64,000 bases of DNA, from NCBI GenBank assembly GCA_036172665.1, contig CM069877.1, positions 16,455,001-16,519,000 on the forward strand, given 5' to 3'. Below are positions 35,041 to 48,474 of the stretch, in pieces (the stretch's first letter is position 1; each line of letters begins with the position of its first letter). Both the position numbers and the translations under genes were made by a program. The DNA comes from Prosopocoilus inquinatus (lineage: Eukaryota > Arthropoda > Insecta > Coleoptera > Lucanidae). The notes under the pieces were generated by a model that saw only the letters and a program-made list of their open reading frames with translations, searched no databases and was not told the DNA's origin.

Positions 35041-35940
35041 TTAATGTTTTAAATAAATATGGAATAATATGCATTTTAAATATTCACACTTTATTTCAAA
35101 CTAAGAAATTGACAGATACAAAAACGAGAAGCAATTTTCCTTAAAAAAATACTATTAACTCACTGCATAAATCAGGTTCAATAATTATTCTGTGATTTTC
35201 GGGAGGATTCGCCTTGATAATCACACTTTAAACGATTTCTTGTCTTTCATATTTGTTGTTGCTGCAACAATCACTGAATAGCGAAGTTTCTTGGACCTGG
35301 ATATTTATATGCAGCTATGATATTAATCGGAATATCGGCCGGTATCTTTGAATTGTCATTAATTTTTCACCATTGTCGCAATTTACAATAAAACATATTG
35401 TTTTCTCTGGTCCTTTCCCTTTTTTTTTTAAAGTATCACAGTTACTGCGTACGTTTTAATAGAAGTAAAATATTTTTACCTTGACAGTTTTTCGGTGCAG
35501 TAAGTGGGAGTCAAATTTTGTTCGTGCAGCGATACCCGATACAAATTTTACTAATTTCACTAACAGCTGTACAGCAAATTATGAAAACAAACTAAACACG
35601 AAATGCACTAAAAAGCATTTATACAAATGCATATCAAAAACGGTGGAAATATTCAGACTAGGTTAAACATAAGTTATGACATAAACATAAATGTCATTAA
35701 TTTTTTTCGTACTTTTGTTTGAGTCAAACATGGAATTATTTGATTGGTTGTTCGTAAAGCACTAACGCCAGCTGGGTTTTGGGCGAAGTGAATTTGGTAT
35801 AATGTTCCTAGATTCAAGTTCCGAATCTTGTCCTAGATCTATCAAAGTAACGCAAACTTGACGCCATATTTATTCCCTGTTTTGCGCCAACGTCAAAACA
35901 GTTGAAAGTTTCTTGAAGTCATTTATGTATTAGTAAATAA
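35041..35940. other. No gene recognised
   Basis: AT-rich sequence. One 61-codon open frame (35481-35666) has no family resemblance. A poly(T) run lies near 35420. Confidence 0.45.
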
Positions 35941-36674
35941 TAGTGTTGTGAGTAATGCTGCAATTCTGAGCACTATCGTAACCATAGTAACATATTTACG
36001 ATCTATGTATTTAAATGGCTCTGTAACACCTTACAGGCTTACGATCGGGCTCAGAATTGCAGCATAAATTTCCAATGTTACCGGTAAGGTAACTTTCATT
36101 TGTTATCGTATGTTACCGTTTGTTACCTCAGTTGTCAACATAACGTAATTTCGAATTACACACTTGCAAAATGCAAGTAAACCAATGAAATAAATGGTCA
36201 AGGTAGTGTTGTGAGTCGCTAAAATTACGGTAATTTTCCAATGTTACCGGTAACGTAATATTCATTTATTGCCGTTAGTTACCTCTGTCGTCAAGATAAC
36301 GTAATTTCGAGTTACACACTAGCAAAATTCAAGTAAACCAATGAAAAAAAATGGTCAAGGAATACTTTTGATTATTTAGGAAAAACGTAAATCCTAAGAA
36401 AAGGAAATAAATAGTTCATAACCTAAAATGACTTTTGTTTTCACATGAATTTATTTAGTGGAACTACATAATATTAAATACTGTAAACCTTATTTTTAAC
36501 AAAAGCCAAAAATGTAACCTGTATTCGGTATCAAATTAATCAGAAAATTAAGTAAAAAACACATTTTTAGTTAAAAGTGTAATTGGTACCACTTGAGCTG
36601 CAATCGGTAATGTTACGGTAACATTACCGATACGGTAACATTAAAAATAAATTACCGGTAATTTAACAACACTA
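35941..36674. mobile_element. TAGTGTTGT-ended element with internal duplication
   Basis: The ends are TAGTGTTGTGAG (35941) and ACAACACTA (36666-36674), with a second left end at 36204. The block 36065-36200, containing AATGTTACCGGTAA and ACGTAATTTCGA, is repeated at 36225-36358, so the left part is a partial tandem duplication. A small hairpin (35957-36063, CTGCAATTCTGAGC and its complement) sits inside the first copy. An inverted, 5'-truncated relative is at 42604-42982. No coding sequence. Confidence 0.6.
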
Positions 36675-36694
36675 ATAAATAATAAAGTCTTTAA

Positions 36695-37032
36695 GGGCCG
36701 GTTTTTCAATCACAAGTTAACTTTAACCTTCAGTTTATTGCCATGGAAACAATTGTCTTCGTACTTGTTACCATGGAAATAAACCGAGAGTTAGGGTTAA
36801 CCTGTGATTGAAAAACCGGGCCTGAGGCCCGGTATTATAATTGAAAGTTAACTGTAACTCCCAGTTTATATAGTTAAAGCTAACTTTCCTTTATTATACC
36901 GGACCTAAGGACCGATTTCATAATAGGACTTTAAATTTAGTTACTTTAACCTAAGAAAATACATTTGTTTCCCTATTCTTATAAAGTGATTTTAAATTAA
37001 AGCTTCCTTAAAGTCTGATTATGAAAACGGCC
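36695..37032. mobile_element. Three palindromic MITEs inserted end to end
   Basis: MITE 1 (36695-36822) runs from GGGCCGGTTTTTCAATCAC to its complement. MITE 2 (36826-36905) has ends GGCCCGGTATTATAA and TTATTATACCGGACC. MITE 3 (36909-37032) has ends GGACCGATTTCATAAT and ATTATGAAAACGGCC. Each is a near-complete hairpin. They are separated by single TNA trinucleotides (TGA, TAA) and flanked by TAA and ATA, which fits the 3-bp target choice of PIF/Harbinger-type elements. Confidence 0.75.
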
Positions 37033-37236
37033 ATAAGTGAATAATAATCACTGTATAGAACGCCAGAATCACAAAAAATAATAATTAATTTTATAAATAA
37101 AACCGCACTTAATTCGTAAGTATTCTGTACTTATTTTTAGGGAAGCAACATTTTGTAGCTCTTTTTCGACATCTACGGTCCATTCCATTCGGTGCATTCC
37201 TCTGCAAATGCTCTCCATTTGGATGATACCATAGAT

Positions 37237-37336
37237 AAAACTATAGAATGTAAACTCCCTAATACGGAAGTGATTCCGTGCGTGCGCGACCTCTTGTGGC
37301 CGTGAAGAACTCCTGGCGGGAAAATTCAAAAGGGGT
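37237..37336. repeat. Interspersed repeat; uninterrupted version of the THAP-element target
   Basis: This ~100 bp matches 29358-29410 plus 31331-31399, i.e. the two flanks of the THAP element. It shares TATAGAATGTAAACTCCCTA and CGCGACCTCTTGTGGCC. Confidence 0.8.
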
Positions 37337-37370
37337 TTGAATTTTACCGCCGAAAAACTTAGGGATGTAT

Positions 37371-37488
37371 TGTTGTAAAACACTTCATTCTGACAAACAT
37401 TCGCTGTTTTTGCGCCTCGACGAGTCGAAAACTGGTCGAGACGCAAAAATCGCTAATATTCATCAGAACAAAGTGTTTTACAATAATA
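37371..37488. repeat. 118-bp palindromic MITE-like hairpin
   Basis: TTGTTGTAAAACACTT on the left pairs with AAGTGTTTTACAAT on the right, and the inner TTTTTGCG...CTCGAC pairs with GTCGAG...CGCAAAAA. It directly follows the repeat at 37237-37336. Confidence 0.65.
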
Positions 37489-39250
37489 AATAATATAAAA
37501 GTGGCAAAATAAGTTTCAATAAAATAAGAACATATTTTTTCAGATATTTATTTATTTTAAATATACCCAAAGTGTGTTTATAAAAGTTACCTTAAGTATT
37601 GGAAAATGATTGTTAATCTTTCTCGTTAATAATTGTTATCAGCATTGAAATAATTATAAATAAGTAATTGCAAATTGGTATAAAGTTAACTAAATTTAAG
37701 TCATAATTGACCATACAGATATATTTATTGCGAAGTATGATCACGACTGACAATTCTATAACTAGGCTGCAGTCAAAAAAGGTTGATAGTAATACTCTTT
37801 TAAAGTTCAACCGAGCTTTCGGAAAATTTATTTCCTTTATCAGGATTTCTACAAAACAAATTTAAAAATTAATAATTAATACTAAGAACTTTACATACCC
37901 TGAACGATACCCTTGATAACATAATCCAACATTCCCAGCTGCTCAAAGAAAATATTTTGAAGTTAGAAGCATTAATGAGTTACCATTTTCACCAACATTA
38001 ACATTTTAAATTACTAAATAGTAGAACATCTTTTTATTAATATAATAGAAACGTGTATTGCAAATTACAATTCATGATTTTATACATTCATGTTTACATG
38101 AATTTTTACGTGAAATCATTGGAACATGTATTGCCGGCTTAAGAGATGTGAATCAAAACATGTTAAAAAGATTTACACTTTGCGTTAAAAAAATTGAAGA
38201 TACTTTGAATACGTTTTACGTTAAATTTTTAGTCATTTTTTAAAATTCAATTTTTCCGAAATATTTTTCGTTTCTAGTTAAAAAGTTAAGTTTTAAATTA
38301 AATCGATTTAATATGTTACTGGTAAAATTTTATTTAATGTTATTTTATTTAAAACCAAAACTTCGTTTATTTTTTTGGTATCCCACGCTCAATTATTTGT
38401 TGTGAGTATCTGTAGCAGTACTGAAATAAATTCTACAACTTTTTTTATTTATTGTTTTTCCGTGAGCACCCAGTGAAACTTTGAATTAGTCCCTATAAGT
38501 TTTGTATTAAACATTTTTTCCTGAAATCAAAAATAAAAGAGTTAAAGGGGATAGGAATTCTCGCGTAATCATCCTGTACATAGTTTTCAAAACATGTTAA
38601 CAACGTTGCTCTTGGATATTAACTAGGAGTATCTAAATCTGAGAACATGCTCTTGATTTCATCTAATAATTAAATTGTTCTTGATTAATGTCTAACTATA
38701 GATTGCTGTATCATTGCTGATTTTTCTTCATTTGCCAAAATTGCGTTACTTACCATCAAGCTGACTGTTCGACATTAATTGTAAATGGATTAACTTGTGG
38801 GTTTCAATAATATTTTATTAATTAATATTTAGTATAATTGTGTAAATACAAAAATGATACGACAATGCTTTTAAATGTCAATGCTTTTAATATAACGCAT
38901 TTTTATAAAGGACTTAACACCTAACTTTCAAACATTTTCAATATCATTTCAAATTTGACAGTAGACAAGTGTTGAAAGAAAAAATCAAGCGGAACGCCTC
39001 GTCGGGGGCCCTGCGTAACCAGAGGCACCCAGTGCGTAACAGCGTAAGTAAATAAATTTCCTTTTTTATTTATTTTTTTAAATTATAAACTTGCTCCAAT
39101 AGCCCTAATTTCCCCCAATTCACTGTTATCAGCAAATGTTGAGTCAGGATAATCGAAAAATCTGCGTTTTAAACATACGTCACCTCATACGTCTCAAAAA
39201 ATCAATAACACAAAGGATTTGTTTACTCATCTTTACTCGTGTTCGTCGCA
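37489..39250. other. Gene-free stretch upstream of polyubiquitin
   Basis: It contains the interspersed repeat 38462-38582 (inverted relative of 4561-4683). At 37800-37865 on the - strand there is a CTGATAAAGGAAAT...TTTCCGAAAGCTCGG arrangement that looks like a decayed hammerhead-type motif. No coding signal otherwise. Confidence 0.45.
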
Positions 39251-39262
39251 CTTTCTATAAAG

Positions 39263-39284
39263 TTCTGGAAACAGTGGAAACTTC
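39263..39284 (+). promoter_or_regulatory. Distal heat-shock element pair
   Basis: TTCTGGAA (39263-39270) and GAAACTTC (39277-39284) are each two inverted nGAAn units, but the spacing between the pairs is one base off the ideal 5-bp register. Confidence 0.5.
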
Positions 39285-39460
39285 GGGTTGGGATCAATGA
39301 TTTCAGTACCAACCTAACACACGTCACCCGCCTTCTTCTCGTTCAAAATTTGCGAATATTTTGCATCTAAAACCGTATTAAACTGCCCGGAATCAATTTT
39401 AAATAAAATTTAAAGTATTTTGAGCCTGGAATTTTTATTAAAAACGGCTTTGTTTGCGAT

Positions 39461-39474
39461 TTCCAGAAAATTCC
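39461..39474 (+). promoter_or_regulatory. Heat-shock element, three perfect units
   Basis: TTCCAGAAAATTCC gives TTC-nn-GAA-nn-TTC in exact 5-bp register, the binding site of a heat-shock factor trimer. It lies 53 bp before the TATA box of the polyubiquitin gene, the usual place for such a site, and fits the stress-inducible nature of polyubiquitin genes. Confidence 0.7.
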
Positions 39475-39526
39475 GTGCGCTACGCGTTTTGGGTTCGAGA
39501 TTAACACGGGCGGGGGAAGCAGCGTC

Positions 39527-39534
39527 TATAAAAG
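39527..39534 (+). promoter_or_regulatory. TATA box and 5'-UTR intron of the polyubiquitin gene
   Basis: TATAAAAG predicts transcription starting near 39556. A non-coding first exon ends at TTCAA before a GTAAGTAC donor (39639), and the intron closes at TTGTTGCAG (39855), one base before the ATG. A 5'-UTR intron of 217 bp just ahead of the start codon is a classic feature of animal polyubiquitin genes. Confidence 0.75.
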
Positions 39535-39832
39535 CTGAGCGGCCATTGTGCAAGCTCATATTGAAAACGACTGTTTTTGTGTAATACGTTTCAAGCAAGA
39601 GTTCTTTTTGTGAATAATTCCAAGCAAGGACGCTTCAAGTAAGTACTTCAAAAGATTCGTTAATTTCGTCTTTCAAGTCGCGTGATTGCAAAGTTCGTCG
39701 CCACATTTTCATTTGTTTTGTTTAAATTAACAAAATTTTTACAGTTCCGTCATTTCATTTTTGTAAATATTATAGCTATAGGTAATTACGCGGACGTAAT
39801 CGGCGGGGTTGTTTCGATTTGCGCGTTGCTAA

Positions 39833-41914
<2,082 letters not shown>

Positions 41915-42012
41915 GCTTTGGCTTTTCACGATAAGAAATATTTGTATTTTTTTCTGTTGCAGCTCGCTCTAGAATTTTTTTTTACTTCAAGCTACACTCT
42001 GTAGAAACAAAG

Positions 42013-42018
42013 AATAAA
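42013..42018 (+). terminator. Polyadenylation signal of polyubiquitin
   Basis: AATAAA lies 99 bp after the stop codon, following a T-rich stretch; it is the first canonical signal in the 3' UTR. Confidence 0.7.
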
Positions 42019-42603
42019 ATGATATTCATTGCAAAATGTATCTTTAGCTTTTTTTTTCAATTTACGAAATAATTTTAGTTTCCTGTTATGTCTGTATGAC
42101 ACGGTGATATTTTAGATGTATTAGGATCAAAACGAGCAATTTCCTGTTAATTGTTTTTGCAAATTGCAAGAAATTACAGGGAGTACTTTATTTTTGTTTA
42201 GTGTATAAAAACGCCAAAATCGTAGATGGATAGCGTTAACTAATGTTTTCTATAAGAACACTGCCTTATAACCCACCTTATAACTAACGAATACATAAAT
42301 ATAATAGAGATTGCAGTATTTGATTCTGACTTCTGGAGATTGCAGATTAAAAATATATAAAGTCGTCAATCTTAGAAATTGAAGTAGCCCAATGTAGTTG
42401 CAATGCAGGATATATTTTTTAATACTAAGATACACTAATTACATTTTCGATTTAGATTTGCAGACTTCACTTAGAGGATTATTTGCATCTTGTTTTAATC
42501 TCATAAGTGGTGATGTACACTCTAAAGCAAATCTAAATGCGTCTTGTGAGAGAGAACAACTCTGTTTCAGTGCATGCAAAAGTGAGAAAAACACAGTAAT
42601 CAG

Positions 42604-42982
42604 TAGTGTTGTTAAATTACCGGTAATTTATTTTTAAAGTTACCGGTAATGTTACCGTAATATTACCAATTACAGCTCAAGTGACGACATCTCGCCAATT
42701 ACACTTTTAACTAAAAATGTGATATTTACTCAATTTTCTGATAAATTTAATATCGGATATACATTATGTTTTTGTCTTTTATTAATAATAAAGTTTCTAT
42801 TATTTAATATTTCGTGTTTCCACTAAATAAATTCACGTGTAAACGAAAATTATTTTAGGGTATGAAATATTTATTTATATTTTTTAGTATTTACGTTTTT
42901 CTTAAATAATCAAAAATATTCCTTGACAATTTGTTTCATTGGTTTTCTTGCATTTTGCAAGTGTGTAACTCGAAATTACGCC
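42604..42982. mobile_element. Inverted, truncated copy of the TAGTGTTGT element
   Basis: It starts TAGTGTTGTTAAATTACCGG and runs as the reverse complement of about 36290-36674, breaking off at 42982. Together with the copy at 36 kb it brackets the polyubiquitin gene in opposite orientations. Confidence 0.75.
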
Positions 42983-43707
42983 TTCTAACATAATAAACTC
43001 GAAAGTTTAGAACGTATAGTGAGCAGGCCTTTTCTTACTGATGAATTCATGCTGTGACAACTTAATATAAAAATGCGGTACCTTGTGTTGGAAACTTGGG
43101 TTACTTCTGCTTCCAAATTCTGCAGGCGCCACTGTCCAAGAATCGTTGTAATATGGTGGCAACTCTGTTTAGTAAACAGTTTCATACAAGTTTTATTGGC
43201 AGTACTGATGAGTATTTGTCATTAAATTTTATACGTAATGTTGTAATGTATCGCAATTAACGCATTTCGCATTAAAATGTGGTTACTGGGTTTAAAATTT
43301 TGTATTGCTTTGAACGTTAAATCATGCCGGATTTTTATTTTAAGTGACGGAACTATTTCGGTGTTGTGTAATAGGTTACTTTGATTTTATTCAGTGCAGT
43401 TTGTACGATGATATTTTGAAAAAGCAGCTTCTGCGTGCTTCTGCCAAGAAAAACTGTATTTATTCGTGATGTAAAACCATGTCCTAAATTGGTGTATCAT
43501 AACTTTAAAAAGCATTCTAAATTACAACGCAATAAATAAATATGTGAACCCTAACCTGTGTTTTCTTTGTCGCATTCATTTACGTACAAACATATATCTA
43601 TTTTATTTTACTTTATAAGTACTAAGTAAACAGGGTAAGTAAGCCACTAAAACAGAGTAAGTATTATTAATGGTATTATGTCATCCATTTATAAATCTTC
43701 AATTATA
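42983..43707. other. No gene recognised
   Basis: Mixed AT-rich sequence; short open frames only, none protein-like. Confidence 0.45.
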
Positions 43708-43817
43708 TTATTCGCTTAGACTAATCTAATTGATCAAACTGCACAGATAACCTTCTGTCATGTATGCTTTAGGTTCTCTAAAGTCAGCTTGATCATTTAA
43801 ATTAGTCTAAACGAATA
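43708..43817. mobile_element. 110-bp palindromic MITE
   Basis: TATTCGCTTAGACTAATCTA at the left pairs with TAAATTAGTCTAAACGAATA at the right; GATCAAACTG pairs with CAGCTTGATC. It is a hairpin over nearly its whole length. Confidence 0.7.
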
Positions 43818-44186
43818 TGATTATTAAATACAGTATGCCTAAACAAATATTTACATTTTCGCGCCAAGCGATTTAACTCTTCTTCCAAACCTAAGGGGGC
43901 GCTTTTAAGGAGACAGTTCGGACCCCTAAGTTGGGCATCTATAGAGTATCCTAATCTATGGATGAATTTAAACTTTAGAAACGTGCTTTGATTGATAAAT
44001 AAAAAGTAAAATTTTGAATAACTGTTTTTACGCTGCCAACAGGTGTTTTTCAGATAAAACACCATACAAATTTGAAACGGAAAAAAAAGTTATAATATGT
44101 ATATTGAGACATAAAATGTATAAATACCTTTTATAGGTTGAAGTCAGGAGTCAACACCAGAGGACCTTTTCCAAGTAGTTTCTATT

Positions 44187-44344
44187 AAGCTGGATTCATT
44201 GCTAGGCGATTTTCATGGCCGCTTTACAGGATAGCCATTTGATTAGGTAGTTTAATTAAACAAATTATATACTTTTAAATTGCGCCAATAAAATCGCGTA
44301 GAATTTTAACGTCAACGCAAATCGCTTAGCAATGAACCTAGCTT
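44187..44344. mobile_element. ~158-bp MITE
   Basis: The ends AAGCTGGATTCATTGCTAGG and the complement at CTTAGCAATGAACCTAGCTT give ~27-bp inverted repeats, flanked by TTA on both sides, a Harbinger-type 3-bp target. Confidence 0.7.
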
Positions 44345-45837
44345 ATTCCGGACTTCGGCAATGACTGGGAGTTCTAAGCGCGTGGAGGCTTCTTTTCACA
44401 ATTATTTACACGCGCCAAGAATGTTTAGTTCTTTAAACCAATTAAAAACAAAAACTAAATGGTTCGCGTTCTAATCAACGACCTTATTAAATAGGTGCTT
44501 TCTTTCGCTTAAAAGTTTGAATCGTGTTTCGAATAGTTTGGACCTGAATTTCGTAGTTGTTGCAACAAAACACCTGACTTGAATTTTTGATTGATAATTC
44601 ATTTATAAATAACCAAAATTCAATCCAAACAAGTTTTAAAAATAGAGATTCAAAGAGAAGAATGTCTGTTTTTGAATCAAAACACGTTTGGATCACGATT
44701 TTGTGAGCGAAAGAAGGCAGCTAATAATAACAAGAATGTTCAAGTGAATGTTATTGGAAATAATGGACTGACTACTATGAAGTCCCGACGAATATTAAAA
44801 GTTTTTTTCTTCTTCCTAACCGTGAAACCTCTTTTGTTTATAATAAAAAGATTCGCGCTCTTTCCGTAAAGTGCTGCCACCTAAGTGGATCCCCTTTTTG
44901 GTCTTGTTTATTTATAGCACTGGAGTAACTTCAGTTGCCTATTTTACAGGAAACTATTAAAATAAATTTTTTCTGGTCATCTTTCATTACCCGGTACTCT
45001 AATTTCACGCGTCATTGTATTAATGCGCTAAATATTTATGTTAGGGATATCTGATTTTTCACTTAAGCTAACGCACGAATCTCCAGAACATCTCTTTCGC
45101 GCACGTTATTTGCAATTATTTATTTAATTTGGAAGTATCTGCATTACCTCTTAAATTAATAGCAAAATGTTTATTCTAGTAATTTCTTTTCGCTCAAGCT
45201 AAAACTTGTATGATGACAATTTTAATCGTAAACTAATTAAAAAGAGCTTCTTACATTCTAGAAGAAAAAAAAAAACTTAATTAAATATTTTTAATTTTTC
45301 GGCTGTCCATTTTTCGAGCCCAAGCATGGGGATCTCACTTATCTTAAGAGATACGAAGTCGGTTAAGTTAGGCCAAAGTTACGTATTTTCATGCTAATTA
45401 ATAATCTGAAAAGCAATTTAAATTATTTTTTTCTCCGATTCTCAAGTCAAAATCAACCGTAATGTGTGATACATTGCTAGAATGTGTTACTCAGTATAAC
45501 AAAAAACAGAGCAATATTGCCGCAATAAAAAATTACAGTTGTGTAATCAACTCTTCTTGTTTAAATGTGTAAAGATTTTCAGAGTAATTAGTTGACCAGT
45601 TGTACCTCGACCGCCGGAATTTATTGCGACATTGCATCATATAGTAAGAACGCCGTAAATTATTTTCTCCCTCCCATTACACAATGTGCCTGTTCGATAT
45701 ATTTTTACGGCGCTACTGAAACGATGGCGTGTACTTATTCAAATCCTATGCTTAAATACGACATTTCACTAGAGAGACGTCGACAGACCAACCAACTAGA
45801 TAGTTCAGAGGACACGTGTCTATTTTAATAAAATATT
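44345..45837. other. No gene recognised
   Basis: Short open frames at 44487-44696, 44672-44869 and 45592-45828 resemble no family I know. The last may be non-coding sequence of the Harbinger element that follows. Confidence 0.45.
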
Positions 45838-47080
45838 TCGAAATTTTTCTATTGAGGAACTAGCTGTGGTAGCAATTTTATTGGAACAAGATGAGAAACC
45901 GGATGTAGAAGGTTTTCTGTTCATCCCATGAATGTAAAACGAAAAAGAGAGGGAGAATTTTACACGGTATACAAGGAACTTGAAAATGACGAAGACAGGT
46001 TTTTTAAATATCTTAGAATGAGTTAATATGAGTTCGAAACCATTGTAACAAAAATTTCACACGTGATAACTAAACAAAACACCAAGTTTAAGGAGTCTTA
46101 ATAAAATAAATAAATATTCTAATAGTTATACAAAAAGAAACAAACAATATAAACAAAATTATTTTTCTGGTGAGCCATATGACGTAAAATAATTTTGCAA
46201 CGTACATGTAGATATTTCTTGGGTGTTCCCTATTTTTGGTTCTTGAACATTATTGTATCCTGATAGTTCCGAAGCATTACGATGTTCCAATACGTCGGAC
46301 GATAGTGTTTGTGGTGATGGTGTGCTATAGAAATAATTCGTGTTTGTGAGATGTGGGTGTCAGATGATGCAGATGAAGCTGCATCCTCGGAAGAGATACC
46401 CGCATCTCTACTTAGAATGTCAAGCTCCATTTGCGATACTACCGCAAATACTTTAGCTTTTGGAGGGAATGACTGAACTGTGGTAGCAATGCTATCAAAA
46501 AAATTGCTGAATTTCATTGGACTTTGTTTTATTTTCTAATATGAATTCCATTAGCGAGGTTGATGGCGTTTCACTGTAAGTAGTTTGCGGAGTCTTCTGG
46601 TGAATTCTGGCTCGTTTTTGCACAGGTATTGCAGTTTTCTGAAGATCCTGATGTTTTTTTTTATGGAACGTCGGAATGCATCGCGTAATAGGGCCCATGA
46701 TTTCTTGCAGTCGTTTTTTGTAACAAACAATAAATAATATACCTCTTTTTCAGGTTTTTGGCAACCGGAGACTCTTATCTCACTATTTCATACAGTTATC
46801 GACTTGGTGTGAGCACAGTGCATTATATAGTTACAGAAGTATGTACAGCTATCATACAAGAAATGACAGAAGAATGTATGCCAACGCCTACCAAAGAAAG
46901 TTGGTCTACGATATCAAACAAATTTTGGATTGTATGGAATTTTCCCAATTGCCTTGGTGCCATAGATGGCAAACACGTAGTTATTACAGCTCCTGCTAAC
47001 AGTGGTTCTCTTTATTTTAACTGTAAGAAAACGTTTTCAATAGTGCTAATGGCGATCGTTGATGCCAATTATAAGTTTGT
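45838..47080 (+). pseudogene. PIF/Harbinger transposase, broken into pieces
   Basis: The N-terminal piece (45838-46100) reads SIEELAVVAILLEQDE, then NVKRKREGEFYTVYKEL and FFKYLRMS with a frameshift and a stop. The next piece (46745-47080) resumes at FLATGDSYLTISYSYRLG, preceded by a TTTTTCAG acceptor, and contains NCLGAIDGKHVVI (first catalytic Asp of the nuclease) and CKKTFSIVLMAIVDANYKF. The remaining catalytic residues are missing: the match stops at about 47080, where pogo-type sequence begins. Between the two pieces lies a MADF-type gene on the other strand. Harbinger transposases need such a Myb/MADF partner. Confidence 0.85.
46225..46745 (-). pseudogene. MADF-BESS protein (Harbinger accessory DNA-binding factor)
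   Basis: On the - strand the end of a MADF domain is legible as CKKSWALLRDAFRRS (near 46700-46650). After frameshifts a BESS-like C-terminus follows (SIATTVQSFPPKAKVFAVV, then QMELDIL, near 46490-46410). MADF-BESS proteins accompany many PIF/Harbinger elements and help the transposase bind the element ends. The gene is divergent from the transposase strand and sits inside what should be transposase sequence, which points to rearrangement or nesting of two Harbinger copies. Confidence 0.65.
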
Positions 47081-47084
47081 ATGT

Positions 47085-47995
47085 CATTGTCTTGCTAAGT
47101 TAATGACTCGTGTACTGACATGTGATGAATGCCCATCGTATATGATGAGTACTGGTCTTTGTTCACCCGAAGCAGGAATTACAATGTTTTGAAAATAGTT
47201 GAAGAAAATATTAGCATCCATCCACCCCTTTTTGCTGGCAGCGTACGACATTCCAGGGAAGATATCGTCGGGAGCTTGCCATTGGTCCCAGACGTTAGCA
47301 CCTTTAAAAATGATTAATGGTGGATCTTTTTCTCCAGAAGCACTGGCCAAGAACGAGACAGTTGTATTTTCACGTCCAGGAGTACTAGTAACACGGGAGC
47401 AGGGCAGTCCTCGTTTGCCGACTACTTTTGTTTTACTAGGATCAATGGCGAAACTACTCTCGTCAAGGTTCCAAATTTGAGAAGGCCTCTCTTGAAGTTG
47501 TAGTTGAGTTAAAGTTTCTTTCAAAAGTTTAAAATATCCATAAATTATGAAAGAGTCAGAGGCTTTTTTTCTTACAAATTCTACGGATTTTGTTGTTTTG
47601 AGACTTAAAGCATGTCTTTTCTTAAAACCAAGAAACCAATCAGTCCCTGGAATGCCATCTTTAAATGGAGTATTTACAAGTTTGTCCTCCTTTACAAACT
47701 GAAAAACAAGCTGCAGAACTTCCTTTTTGGATAATCCAAATCCCCATTTTTCTAAAGTGGTAATGCCTCTCGCTAGTTCAAGTTCATGATTCCAATCCAA
47801 TGCAGTTGATCTGCCTTTCTTTTGTTTCTTTACGCCCAGAAGACCTTTAAAACGGCTGTAAATGGTACAGTATGGAATAGATTTTGGAGGCTTTTTAGAC
47901 GTCATTCGACCTGCGTGAACTTCCCGTAAAGCTACTTGTAGATCTTCCTCAGAGTAACTTGGATCTTCACGCTTTCTTTTATAAACACGAACCAT
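47085..47995 (-). pseudogene. Pogo/Tigger-like transposase, C-terminus missing
   Basis: Residues 1-~60 form a psq/CENP-B-type helix-turn-helix (YSEEDLQVALREV, SIPYCTIYSRF). A second CENP-B-like DNA-binding region follows (LELARGITTLEKWGFGLSKKEV, quoted in part). The DDE_1 catalytic domain has IWNLDESSF (first Asp) and LIIYDGHSSHVS (second Asp). The frame ends at LARQ, before the third acidic residue. About 300 residues are open without a stop, so the copy was fairly young when cut. Cleavage and joining activity is impossible without the third residue. Confidence 0.85.
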
Positions 47996-48474
47996 TTCGG
48001 TCTGAAAAATTACGTGGGGTAAATATAATAAGCAGAGGGGCAAATGTGAGATATCGTAACTCACATTTGCCTCGTCTATATCATTTTTAAGGGGCAAATG
48101 TAACATACGGAAATATAAAAAAGACGCAAATAGCTCGCCAAATGTAACATTCACAACACTAAACTGTACAGCTTTTACACCTCAGACTAAATTTTTGAAA
48201 AACTTACCTCTAAAAATTCCCACGATTTCTGCGAATTCAAAAAACACTTGTTGCAGTCGCTCTCTAACCTCGAATACGTAGTTGCGCGAAAAAATAGTTG
48301 ATTCAGTGATTGGCCGTTAAAGTCGAATTCCAACTAGTTCAGAAAAATCAGGGTTATAAGTTTTAATAGTGCGTTGCTAAGAAAAGCAGTTTTAATGGAA
48401 ATTTTTGAAATGTAGACCTAACATCACATTTGCCCCATTTTGACAATTACCCCACTTTACCTTACTCGATACAG
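47085..48474 (-). mobile_element. Pogo/Tigger-like element, 3'-truncated
   Basis: The - strand coding part starts at 47995 (MVRVYKRKREDPSYS) after a region with repeated GGGGCAAATGTGAG-type motifs in both orientations (48036, 48061, 48091, 48426). Its outer end is about TAAGGTAAAGTGGGGTAATT (48447-48466). The 3' side stops at 47085 within the transposase gene. Confidence 0.75.
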
